Origin: Methylopila sp. M107
Lineage (GTDB): Bacteria; Pseudomonadota; Alphaproteobacteria; Rhizobiales; Methylopilaceae
Direction of reading: 5' to 3'
Assembly (NCBI RefSeq): GCF_000384475.1
Contig: NZ_ARWB01000001.1
Coordinates: forward strand, 3,475,039-3,539,038
DNA: 64,000 nucleotides
The notes beneath the pieces were generated by a model that had not been told where the DNA came from, searched no databases, and saw only the letters and a program-made list of their open reading frames with translations. The translations under genes and the position numbers were made by a program. Position 1 is the first letter of the stretch; every line of letters starts with the position of its first letter. Positions 25,007 to 33,333 of this stretch are shown piece by piece.

Positions 25007-26812
25007 TCACTCGTCCATCTTGAGCGCGGCGATGAAGGCTTCCTGCGGGATTTCCACGCGGCCGAACTGGCGCAGCTTCTTCTTGCCGGCCTTCTGCTTG
25101 TCGAGCAGCTTGCGCTTGCGGGAGGCGTCGCCGCCATAGCACTTGGCGGTCACGTCCTTGCGCAGCGCCCGAATGGTCTCGCGCGCGATGATCTTGCCGC
25201 CGAGCGCCGCCTGCACCGGGATAACGAACAGATGCGGCGGGATCAGCTCTTTGAGCTTCTCGCACATCACCCGTCCGCGCGCCTCCGCGCGGGTGCGGTG
25301 CACCAGCATCGAGAGCGCGTCGACCGGCTCGGCGTTGACCAGGATCGACATCTTCACGAGGTCGCCGGCGCGGTATTCGGTGATGTGGTAGTCGAATGAG
25401 GCGTAGCCCTTCGAGATCGACTTCAGCCGATCGTAGAAGTCGAACACCACCTCGTTCAAGGGCAGATCATAGACCACCATGGCGCGCGAGCCGACGTAAG
25501 AGAGCTCCGACTGTATGCCGCGCCTGTCCTGGCAAAGCTTCAGCACCGCGCCGAGATAATCGTCCGGGGTGAGGATCGTCGCCTTGATCCAGGGTTCTGA
25601 AATCTCCTCGATCTTCACGACGTCCGGCATGTCGGCCGGGTTGTGCAGCTCGATCTCGTCGCCGTTCGTCATCTCAATCTTGTAGATGACCGACGGCGCG
25701 GTCGCGATCAGGTCGAGGTTGAACTCGCGCTCCAGCCGCTCCTGGATGATCTCGAGGTGGAGCAGCCCGAGGAAGCCGCAGCGGAAGCCGAAGCCGAGCG
25801 CGGCGCTCGTCTCCATCTCGTAGGAGAAGCTCGCGTCGTTGAGGCGGAGCTTGCCCATCGCCCCGCGCAGATCCTCGAAGTCGGCGGCGTCGACGGGAAA
25901 CAGACCGCAGAACACCACGGGCTGCGCCGGCTTGAAGCCCGGCAGCATCTCCTTGGTCTGGCGCTTTTCTTCGGTGATTGTGTCGCCGACGCGGGTGTCG
26001 GCGACCTCCTTGATCGAGCCGGTGAGGAAGCCGATCTCGCCGGGCCCGAGCTCGCCGATGTCCGTCATCTTCGGCGTGAACACGCCGACCTTGTCGACGT
26101 CGTAGGCCGCGCCCGTGCCCATCAGGCGGACCTTCATGCCCTTCCTGAGCACGCCGTCGACCACGCGGATCAGCACCACGACGCCGAGATAGACGTCGTA
26201 CCAGCTGTCGACCAGCATCGCCTTCAGCGGCGCGTCGCGGTCGCCCTTCGGCGGCGGCAGGCGGGTGACGATGGCCTCGAGCACGAGGTCGATGCCGAGG
26301 CCCGTCTTGGCCGAGATCGGCACGGCGTCGGAGGCGTCGAGGCCGATCACCTCCTCGATCTGCGCCTTGATGCGGTCGGGTTCGGCCGCGGGCAGGTCGA
26401 TCTTGTTCAGGACCGGCACGATCTCATGATTGTTGTCGAGCGCCTGGTAGACGTTGGCGAGCGTCTGCGCCTCGACGCCTTGAGAGGCGTCGACGACAAG
26501 CAGCGAGCCCTCGCAGGCCGCGAGCGACCGCGAGACCTCATAGGCGAAGTCGACATGGCCCGGCGTGTCCATGAGGTTCAGGATGTAGGTCTTGCCGTCC
26601 TTGGCCGGGTAGGAGAGGCGCACCGTCTGCGCCTTGATGGTGATGCCGCGCTCGCGCTCGATGTCCATCGAGTCGAGCACCTGCTCGGTCATCTCGCGGT
26701 CCTGCAGGCCGCCGGTCAGCTGGATCAGCCGGTCGGCGAGCGTCGACTTGCCATGGTCGATATGCGCGACGATGGAAAAGTTGCGGATGTTGTTCTGCGG
26801 GGAGACGGCCAT
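25007..26812 (-). CDS. lepA: Elongation factor 4 (LepA)
   Basis: A 601-residue ribosomal GTPase that back-translocates or remodels stalled ribosomes. G1 motif AHIDHGKST at residues 16-24, G3 DTPGHVDF, G4 NKIDLP, followed by EF-G-like domains and the unique C-terminal domain ([20 protein letters not shown] region near 490-510; ends ALKMDE). The start at 26812 ([20 protein letters not shown]) agrees with the usual family length; a longer in-frame extension upstream is not supported. Confidence 0.97.
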   Translation of the reverse strand: MAVSPQNNIRNFSIVAHIDHGKSTLADRLIQLTGGLQDREMTEQVLDSMDIERERGITIKAQTVRLSYPAKDGKTYILNLMDTPGHVDFAYEVSRSLAACEGSLLVVDASQGVEAQTLANVYQALDNNHEIVPVLNKIDLPAAEPDRIKAQIEEVIGLDASDAVPISAKTGLGIDLVLEAIVTRLPPPKGDRDAPLKAMLVDSWYDVYLGVVVLIRVVDGVLRKGMKVRLMGTGAAYDVDKVGVFTPKMTDIGELGPGEIGFLTGSIKEVADTRVGDTITEEKRQTKEMLPGFKPAQPVVFCGLFPVDAADFEDLRGAMGKLRLNDASFSYEMETSAALGFGFRCGFLGLLHLEIIQERLEREFNLDLIATAPSVIYKIEMTNGDEIELHNPADMPDVVKIEEISEPWIKATILTPDDYLGAVLKLCQDRRGIQSELSYVGSRAMVVYDLPLNEVVFDFYDRLKSISKGYASFDYHITEYRAGDLVKMSILVNAEPVDALSMLVHRTRAEARGRVMCEKLKELIPPHLFVIPVQAALGGKIIARETIRALRKDVTAKCYGGDASRKRKLLDKQKAGKKKLRQFGRVEIPQEAFIAALKMDE

Positions 26813-27297
26813 GGGGCCGCGGATATCAGGGGTTTTGCGGCGCCGCAAGGAGACCGTGACCGCATCCGTCGCCGCATCCCGCCGCTGTCCGTGCGGCGAC
26901 GGACGAATATCGTTCAAGCCCAAGCTCGCGACAGTGGAAAGCCGAACGCAAGAAGGTCGGCCTATGGCGCCGTTTCGTCCCGTCGCCGTCGTGCTCGGCT
27001 GGGCGCGCAAGCCGATCAAATCCGCGCGCCCACCCCTGCGTCGCGCTTCGTCAAGCCCGTGCGCGCCACGCGCTATAGTGGCGATGTGAAAAAGGCGCGA
27101 TCTTCGCGCGCAAGTCGTCGTTGAAGCTCAGGGGTTTGTGACGAATTCTGTAATTGGAATAACACGAATTCCAAATTCAATAGAAGTTTCAATGGCTTAT
27201 TGGCGCCGTGAGAGCGCCGTGGTAATCACCTCGTCAGTAGAGACGAGCGGGATTTAGCGTTCCGCCAGCTCCTTATTCTGTGATCGAGGCGTGAACC
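26813..27297. other. Long intergenic region before the heme receptor
   Basis: 485 bases between divergent lepA and the TonB receptor. 27130-27240 is distinctly AT-rich and contains an inverted repeat (see next entry). No gene found. Confidence 0.6.
27154..27174. promoter_or_regulatory. Inverted repeat, candidate iron/heme-responsive operator
   Basis: TTGGAAT (27154-27160) and ATTCCAA (27168-27174) with a 7-base spacer, 124 bases upstream of the receptor start. Iron regulators of this order (Irr, RirA, Fur/Mur) bind AT-rich inverted repeats; the sequence does not fit one consensus exactly. Confidence 0.4.
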
Positions 27298-29505
27298 GTG
27301 AGCAACGGGGGCGCGCGGCGTGCGGCTTCGCGCGCCGCGGTGATGGCGTGCGTCCTGCCGGCGTGTCTCGTCTGCGCGCCGGCGCGCGCGCAAGGCGCGT
27401 CGGAGCCGGGTTCCGGCGAGGCCCAGGCGCTCGAGCAGATCGACGTCGTGGGGCGCCTGCGCGAGGCCGGCTGGCTCGGCGCATCAGACGCCGTCTACGA
27501 GACGCCGGGCAGCGTCGCCGAGATTGGCCGCGGGGCGATCGACGCGCGGGGCGGGGCGCGCAACGCGGCCGACATGGTGCGGGGCGTCGCGGGCGTCGAC
27601 GCGGCGATCGACCGCCAGAATCCGGGCGTCAACGTCAATGTGCGCGGCCTGCAGGACCAGGGCCGGGTCAACATGTCGATCGACGGCGCGCGGCAGAATT
27701 TCCAGCAGTCCGGCCACGGCGCGACCGCCTTCGCCTATGTCGACCCGGAACTGATCAGCCGGATCGACATCGACAAGGGGCCGACCTCGACGGCCGGCGG
27801 AGCCGGCGTCATCGGCGGCGTCGTCAATTTCCGCACGCTCGAATTCGACGATATCGCGCTGCCGGGAAACCGTTATGGCGTCCGCCTCAACACGACGACC
27901 GGGACCAACGCTTTCGATTTCAACGGCAGCCTCGCGGCGGGCGCCAAGGTCAGCGACGCCTTCGAGATCGTCGGCGCGGTCGGGCGCAAGGACCTCGGCG
28001 AATACAGCGCCGGCTCGCGCGGCAAACTGGTCTATGGCGGGCCGGGGCAGGCGGCGAAATACACGACCCAAGACCAGTGGTCGTGGCTGCTGAAGGCGAC
28101 CGCCCGCCCGACCGACGAGCAGACCGTCAAGCTGACCTATTCGGGCCTCGACGCCGAATTCGGGACCGGCAGCGAGTCGGTCGGCGTCGGCGGCAAGACC
28201 GTCGCCTATATCGACGCCAACAAGGTGCAGACGCACAACGTGGTCGGCGACTACAGCTGGTCTCCGGGCCTGTGGTGGGCCGACGTCAGCGCCAAGGCTT
28301 ATTTCAGCCGCACCGCCAACCAGCAGTATCGGCCGGCGCGCCTGAACGTCTCGCGGCCCTACAGCGCCTTTGACGTCGACTACAGGATCGACACGGCCGG
28401 CGGCTCGCTGTCGAACGTCGCGCGCTTCTCCGTGCCGGCGTTCGACGTCGCGGTCACCTACGGGGCCGAGTATTTCCGGGACTCGACCGACACGGAAGCG
28501 ACCGGCGCCAGCAACCCCGGCGGCGACTGGTTCACGGGAACGAACCCGATCGGGAAGCGCGGCGTCGGCGGGGCCTTCGCGCGCGCCGAGTTCAAGCGTG
28601 GCGACTGGCTGCAGGTCCTGCTCGGCGGGCGCTACGACCGCTACGAGATGGCGGGCTCGACCGTGGCGCTCGACGTCGTCGGCGGCCGCAGGTTCGACGT
28701 CGACGAGACCGGCGGCCGCTTCTCGCCGACCGCGACCGTCGCGGTGACGCCCGTCAAGGGACTGCAGGTCTACGGGTCTTATGAGCAGGGCTACCGGCCG
28801 CCGAACCTCATGGAGGCGATCGTCGGCGGCGAGCACATCAACGGCGGCATCAAGGCGCTGCCGAACGCCGACCTGAAGCCGGAGCTGTCGCGGACGGTCG
28901 AGTTCGGCGTCAACGTCAAGCTGGACGGAATCCGGTCCGAGGACGACGCGCTGAGGGCGAAAGCCTCGATCTACCGGACCGAGGTGAGGAACTTCATCAC
29001 CCAGGTCGGCTTCGACAATCTTGCCTACTCGACCGCGGTGAACCTGAAGGACCGCACGACCTTCCGGGGGCTCGAGCTCGATACGAGCTACGACACCGGC
29101 CGGGCCTATATCGGCGGCGCGGCGAATTTCGTCGACGCCAGCTATGGCGACGGGTTCGACCTGCCGAGGGCGGTCTCGAATTCCTACCTGCTCGGCATCT
29201 ATCTCACGCCGAAGCGAAAGCTGTCGCTCGACGGCGGCATGCGCTTCCTGAACCGCAAGCTGACGGTCGGCGGGCGCCTCACGGCGGTCAAGCCCGAAGG
29301 TCAGCTCGGCATCCTGCGCACGGGCTACGTCTACACGCCCTACACGCTGCTCGACCTCTACACGACCTACAACATCAACGAGACTTTCACCGTCCGAGCT
29401 TCGATCGAGAACCTGCGCGACGTCGCCTATGTCGAGGCGATGGGCGCGCAGCTGTCTCCCTCGCCCGGGCGAACCTTCACCATCGGGGCGACGACGCGGT
29501 TCTAG
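27298..29505 (+). CDS. TonB-dependent heme/hemoprotein receptor
   Basis: A 735-residue outer-membrane receptor with a signal peptide, plug domain (about 45-165: VNVNVRGLQDQGRVNMSIDG, VDPELISRIDIDKGP) and a 22-strand barrel ending in the terminal Phe of TIGATTRF. It carries a version of the heme-receptor FRAP/NPNL signature: GYRPPN at 498-503 and NADLKPE at 523-529, with a histidine (H513, GEHING) between them where heme receptors have their ligand. There is no N-terminal signalling extension. Start is GTG at 27298 with GAGGCG upstream. The next genes are a HasA-like hemophore and a heme oxygenase, so heme is the likely cargo. Confidence 0.88.
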   Translation: MSNGGARRAASRAAVMACVLPACLVCAPARAQGASEPGSGEAQALEQIDVVGRLREAGWLGASDAVYETPGSVAEIGRGAIDARGGARNAADMVRGVAGVDAAIDRQNPGVNVNVRGLQDQGRVNMSIDGARQNFQQSGHGATAFAYVDPELISRIDIDKGPTSTAGGAGVIGGVVNFRTLEFDDIALPGNRYGVRLNTTTGTNAFDFNGSLAAGAKVSDAFEIVGAVGRKDLGEYSAGSRGKLVYGGPGQAAKYTTQDQWSWLLKATARPTDEQTVKLTYSGLDAEFGTGSESVGVGGKTVAYIDANKVQTHNVVGDYSWSPGLWWADVSAKAYFSRTANQQYRPARLNVSRPYSAFDVDYRIDTAGGSLSNVARFSVPAFDVAVTYGAEYFRDSTDTEATGASNPGGDWFTGTNPIGKRGVGGAFARAEFKRGDWLQVLLGGRYDRYEMAGSTVALDVVGGRRFDVDETGGRFSPTATVAVTPVKGLQVYGSYEQGYRPPNLMEAIVGGEHINGGIKALPNADLKPELSRTVEFGVNVKLDGIRSEDDALRAKASIYRTEVRNFITQVGFDNLAYSTAVNLKDRTTFRGLELDTSYDTGRAYIGGAANFVDASYGDGFDLPRAVSNSYLLGIYLTPKRKLSLDGGMRFLNRKLTVGGRLTAVKPEGQLGILRTGYVYTPYTLLDLYTTYNINETFTVRASIENLRDVAYVEAMGAQLSPSPGRTFTIGATTRF

Positions 29506-29565
29506 ACCGCAGCTCTATTCGCAAGCGCCTGCGCCGCGACGGCGAGGCCGACAGGAGGACGGACA

Positions 29566-30393
29566 ATGGCTGAGATCAAGGCGACAGGCGCATTGGACTT
29601 CGAGGCCTATCTCGCGAATTTCGACGCGACCTTCGCGCCCATGGGCCGCGGCGCGTTCAGCGACGGGCTGAGCGGCGACGAATATGTGCTCTGGTCCGGC
29701 CCCTCGACGATCCCCGTCACGGGCGCGCAGGCCTTCATCCTGGAGTCCGGCGAGGATGGCGATCTCGCCTACGACTTCACCACGCACACCGTCGGCGGCA
29801 CGATCGACGCCATCGAGTTCGGGATCGGCGTGACCGAGAACGACGGCGACTATTCGACCGCCGCGAGCGTCCGGATCGAGGATCTCGGCCTGTCCAGCAC
29901 CGGCGCCGCCGGCATCGTCAACCAGCTCACGCTCGACCTGATGGGCGGGAACACCGACGTGCTGCTCGGCCTCCTCAAGAAGACGAACATCGAATTCACC
30001 GGCAGCGCGGGCGACGACGTCTTCACCGGCTTCGACGGCAAGGACGAACTCAACGGCGGCAAGGGCAATGACGACCTGTCCGGCGGCAAGGGCAGGGACG
30101 TGCTGAACGGCGGCAAGGGCGACGACGCCCTGTTCGGCGGCGCCGGCAAGGACACCTATGAATTCGACGGCAAGAAGTTCGGCAATGACGTGATCGAGGG
30201 GTTCTCGGCCGGCAAGGGCAAGGGCGACGTCATCCAGTTCGACGACAAGGTGTTCGACTCCTTCGCCGACGTGCTGGGCGCCGCGAAGGAAAAGGGCGGA
30301 AACGTCGTCATCACGATCAGCGACACCGCCTCGGTCACGCTGACGGGCGTCGGGCTCGACGACCTGCACAGGAACGACTTCATCTTCGACTGA
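29566..30393 (+). CDS. HasA-like hemophore fused to an RTX domain
   Basis: A 275-residue exported protein of unusual build. Residues 1-140 resemble HasA hemophores: DFEAYLANFDATF at the start, then GDEYVLWSG...AFILESGEDGDLAYDF, TTHTVGGTIDAIEFGIG and VRIEDLGLS...LDLMGGN. The heme-ligand tyrosine is probably Y69 with its partner H74 (DLAYDFTTHTVGG); no histidine exists in the loop equivalent to H32. Residues 146-199 are six consecutive RTX nonapeptides (GGxGxDxLx type, for example GGKGNDDLS, GGKGRDVLN), followed by an RTX C-terminal region (DVIEGFSAGKGKGDVIQFDD) and the end DDLHRNDFIFD, which looks like a type I secretion signal. No signal peptide and no cysteine, fitting type I export. It lies 60 bases after the receptor. 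No HasD/HasE exporter is in the window. Confidence 0.78.
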   Translation: MAEIKATGALDFEAYLANFDATFAPMGRGAFSDGLSGDEYVLWSGPSTIPVTGAQAFILESGEDGDLAYDFTTHTVGGTIDAIEFGIGVTENDGDYSTAASVRIEDLGLSSTGAAGIVNQLTLDLMGGNTDVLLGLLKKTNIEFTGSAGDDVFTGFDGKDELNGGKGNDDLSGGKGRDVLNGGKGDDALFGGAGKDTYEFDGKKFGNDVIEGFSAGKGKGDVIQFDDKVFDSFADVLGAAKEKGGNVVITISDTASVTLTGVGLDDLHRNDFIFD

Positions 30394-30427
30394 CGCCCAA
30401 ACCGGTTTAACGTCCCGACGCCACCAC

Positions 30428-30457
30428 GCCCGCCGCGGGAAAAGGCCCGCGGCGGGC
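30428..30457 (+). terminator. 12-bp stem hairpin between hemophore and heme oxygenase genes
   Basis: GCCCGCCGCGGG and CCCGCGGCGGGC form a perfect 12-bp stem with loop AAAAGG. No U-run follows, so it probably attenuates or stabilises the 3' end of the abundant hemophore message rather than stopping all read-through into the heme oxygenase gene 23 bases later. Confidence 0.6.
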
Positions 30458-30479
30458 CGCATATCGGAGAGAGCCCCTG

Positions 30480-31076
30480 ATGTCCGACGTCCTCGTCGCG
30501 GTCGAGACGGTTTCGCGCGCCAAGCAGCTCAAGGCCGCCACCGGCGCGCTCCACGAGGCGCTCGACGCGCGGATGATGGGAGCCGACCTGTTTTCGAGCC
30601 GCGACCGCTACGCGCTGTTCCTCGCCATGCAGCGGCGGCTGCACGCAGGGATCGCGCCGCTCTACGGCGAGCCCGCGCTGGCCGCGCTCGTTCCGGATCT
30701 GCCCGGGCGCGCAAAGCTCGTCGAAATCGACCGGGACTTTGCGGACATCGGCGCGACGCCGCCCGCGGACGAGCCCGTCTTCGTCGATCCGAAGGACGTG
30801 CCGGCCGCGCTCGGCTGGCTCTATGTCGCCGAAGGCTCGAGCCTCGGGGCGGCCTTCCTGCTGAAGGCGGCCGAGGCGCTCGGCCTCAGCGTGGAGCACG
30901 GCGCCCGTCATCTCGCGGCGCATCCGGAGGGGAGGGGGCTCCACTGGCGCAGGTTCACGCAGGCGCTCGACGCCGTGGAACTGACGGAGGCCGAGGAGGC
31001 GCGCGCGGAGGCAGCCGCCGTCGTGGCGTTCCGGCGGGTCAGCCGGATCGCGGAAGAGACGCTGGCGGGCGCCTGA
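30480..31076 (+). CDS. Biliverdin-producing heme oxygenase
   Basis: A 198-residue alpha-helical enzyme that opens heme to biliverdin, CO and iron. The proximal heme ligand is H25 in LKAATGALHEALD, and the distal helix has GWLYVAEGSSLGAAFLLK at about 116-133, the pattern of the bacterial HmuO/BphO group. It completes the import locus by releasing iron from the captured heme. A GGAGAGAG ribosome site precedes the ATG. The electron donor is not adjacent; the ferredoxin-NADP reductase at 32306 is a possible one. Confidence 0.88.
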   Translation: MSDVLVAVETVSRAKQLKAATGALHEALDARMMGADLFSSRDRYALFLAMQRRLHAGIAPLYGEPALAALVPDLPGRAKLVEIDRDFADIGATPPADEPVFVDPKDVPAALGWLYVAEGSSLGAAFLLKAAEALGLSVEHGARHLAAHPEGRGLHWRRFTQALDAVELTEAEEARAEAAAVVAFRRVSRIAEETLAGA

Positions 31077-31147
31077 GGGCGCAGCGAGCGGCGCGCACGA
31101 GCGTCCGATTTCGCCTCGGCCCGCGCAAGTCATTGCCGGAGAACGGA

Positions 31148-31273
31148 AACCCCCTCACCTGGCGCTTCGCGCCGACCTCTCCCCGCAGGGGAGAGGTGAA
31201 GAAGCGGCGCCGTCCTTAACCTCTCCCCAGCGGGGAGAGGTCGGATGACTGGAAGTCATCCGGGTGAGGGGCC
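31148..31273. repeat. REP-like element, family D (copy 2)
   Basis: Contains ACCTCTCCCCGCAGGGGAGA, a second AACCTCTCCCC...GGGGAGAGGT hairpin and ends GGGTGAGGGGCCTCG. It fills much of the 31077-31477 gap; no gene is visible there. Confidence 0.7.
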
Positions 31274-31477
31274 TCGCGGGCTCCAGTTGAGGCGATCTGC
31301 GCCTCCGCAAAACGAACCGGACAGTCGTGGCGCGGCGCGCGGGTCATGGCGCCAAACCTGCGCGCTTGCATGGCGGCCGCCCAAACATGCCGGCGCTCAA
31401 GAAGCTGTGTTTTCGCAGGTATTGACGGTACGCTTTTACTATCGTCCCCTCCGTGCATTACAGGGGGGAATAGAAAA

Positions 31478-32272
31478 ATGATCAATCGTGCATGTCGAGC
31501 GGCGGTTCTTTTCGCCGCCACGCTGCTGCTGGGGGCGGCGCCGTCGGTCGCGTGGGCGCAACTCGCCGGCCTTAACGTCAATGGCGACACGCTTTACATC
31601 ATCAAGGAGACCAAGAAGGGCGGGAAGGTCTCCGACAAGGTCAAGCTCAAGGTCAAATCCAACGACCGGCTGCTTGCGATCGACGTCCGCGCCGCCGACG
31701 GCGAGCTTTATGGCCTGTCGTCGAAGTCGAACATCTACAAGATCGATCCGAAGACCGGCTCGGTCGAAAAACTGTTCTCGCTCGGGACCAAGTTCAAGGG
31801 CGTGGTCAGCATGGACTGCAATCCGGTGGCCGACGCCTGTCGGATCGTCAGCGACAAGGGCCTGAACGCGCGCTTCACCTTCGCGGCCAAGACGCTCATC
31901 GTCGACCCGGAACTGAGCTTCGCGAGCTCCTCCAAGAAGCCGCGGGTGATCGCCATCGGCTACACGAACTCGTTCGCGGGCGCGAAGACGACGGAGCTGT
32001 TCGACATCGACGCCGAGACCGACGGCTTCTACGAGCAGGACCCGCCGAACAGCGGCGTGCTGAACCCGATCGCCAAGATCCGGCCGAAGGTCGAAAAGCC
32101 GCTCGCCTTCGACATCATCTCGTTCGGCGAAGGCCAGAACACCGGCCTCGCCGTCTACCAGAAGCAGATCTACATCTTCGACTTCTCGTCGGGCGTGCTC
32201 AGCGACCCGATCAAGGTCAAGGGCCTCGACGTCAACCTCGCCGACGTCGCCTTCCTGCAGAGCACCCGGTAA
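31478..32272 (+). CDS. Secreted DUF4394 protein
   Basis: A 264-residue periplasmic or extracellular protein with a signal peptide ending SVAWAQ (residue 27). The rest shows the repeated beta-strand layout of DUF4394 proteins, predicted propeller-like folds (NDRLLAIDVRAADGELYGLS at about 65-84; KGVVSMDCNPVADACRIVSD at about 107-126). Two cysteines could form a disulfide. Function unknown. Purine-rich GGGGGGAAT precedes the ATG; the AT-rich start region is unlike the GC-rich neighbours. Confidence 0.78.
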   Translation: MINRACRAAVLFAATLLLGAAPSVAWAQLAGLNVNGDTLYIIKETKKGGKVSDKVKLKVKSNDRLLAIDVRAADGELYGLSSKSNIYKIDPKTGSVEKLFSLGTKFKGVVSMDCNPVADACRIVSDKGLNARFTFAAKTLIVDPELSFASSSKKPRVIAIGYTNSFAGAKTTELFDIDAETDGFYEQDPPNSGVLNPIAKIRPKVEKPLAFDIISFGEGQNTGLAVYQKQIYIFDFSSGVLSDPIKVKGLDVNLADVAFLQSTR

Positions 32273-32305
32273 CGGGCCGGGCCGGCCGGGTCAGCCCGGT
32301 CGGCC

Positions 32306-33079
32306 TCACTTCTCGACGAAGGCCTTTTCGATGACGAAATGGCCGGCCTCGCCGTGGTTGCCCTCGACATAGTCGCGGTCGAGCAGCAGCTGGCGCGCGT
32401 CGGCCAGAATGCCGGGGCCGCCGCAGATCATGAAGCGGTCGTTCTCGATCGACATCGGCGGCAGCCCGATGTCCTCGAAGATCTTGCCGGAGGTGATCAG
32501 GTTGGTGATGCGGCCCTCGTTGCGGAACGGCTCGCGCGTCACGGTCGGGTAGTAGATCAGCTGTTCGCGGACCATCTCGCCCAGCAACTCGTCGTTCGGC
32601 AGGTGCTGCTCGATGAACTCGCCATAGGCGAGCTCGCGCACATGCCGGCAGCCATGCACCAGAATGACCTTCTCGAAGCGCTCATAGGCCTCCGGGTCCT
32701 TGATGACCGACAGGAAGGGCGCAAGGCCGGTGCCGGTGCCGAGCAGATAGAGGTTCTTGCCCGGCGCCAGATTGTCGAGCACCAGCGTGCCGGTCGGCTT
32801 CTTGCCGACCATGATCGGGTCGCCGACCTTGAGGTGCTGCAGGCGGGAGGTGAGGGGGCCGTCCTGCACCTTGATCGAGAAGAACTCGAGCTCTTCCTCG
32901 TAATTCGCGCTCGCGACCGAATAGGCGCGCACAAGCGGGCGACCGTCGACCTCGATGCCGACCATGGTGAACTCGCCGTTCCGGAACCGAAAAGCCGGGT
33001 CGCGCGTGGTGCGGAACGAAAACAGCGTGTCGGTCCAGTGACGGACATCCGTCACCCGCTCTTCGAGGTATTTGCTCAT
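32306..33079 (-). CDS. fpr: Ferredoxin-NADP reductase (Fpr, subclass I/IA)
   Basis: A 257-residue flavoprotein that shuttles electrons between NADPH and ferredoxin/flavodoxin, with roles in oxidative stress and iron metabolism. FAD motif RAYSVASANYEE (about residues 54-65), NADP-binding GTGTGLAPFLS (about 115-125) and GGPGILAD near the C-terminus; it ends in AFVEK, typical of the short bacterial class without a C-terminal aromatic cap. The ATG at 33079 matches the family length. Convergent to the DUF4394 gene and divergent from the GntP permease. Confidence 0.93.
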   Translation of the reverse strand: MSKYLEERVTDVRHWTDTLFSFRTTRDPAFRFRNGEFTMVGIEVDGRPLVRAYSVASANYEEELEFFSIKVQDGPLTSRLQHLKVGDPIMVGKKPTGTLVLDNLAPGKNLYLLGTGTGLAPFLSVIKDPEAYERFEKVILVHGCRHVRELAYGEFIEQHLPNDELLGEMVREQLIYYPTVTREPFRNEGRITNLITSGKIFEDIGLPPMSIENDRFMICGGPGILADARQLLLDRDYVEGNHGEAGHFVIEKAFVEK

Positions 33080-33333
33080 GTAAGTCTCGGTGCTTGGGCG
33101 GCCAGCCGGCCAGCGGTCGATTTCACGATTAGAACAGGTGTAAATGTTCCAAAGCCGCGAATTGCCATGCACATAATCTATTCGAGCGCCTTTTCCAACA
33201 TGGGGCTCTCATCCGACGCAGGTGGGGGCTAGCCCGCGGGCGGCCGAAAGCTAGATCACGGCTCGGTGAGCGAAGCGACCGCCACGCCCAAAAGGGCGAC
33301 AGCGGGTCGCCGCCCCCGACGGGAGAGAGCGCC

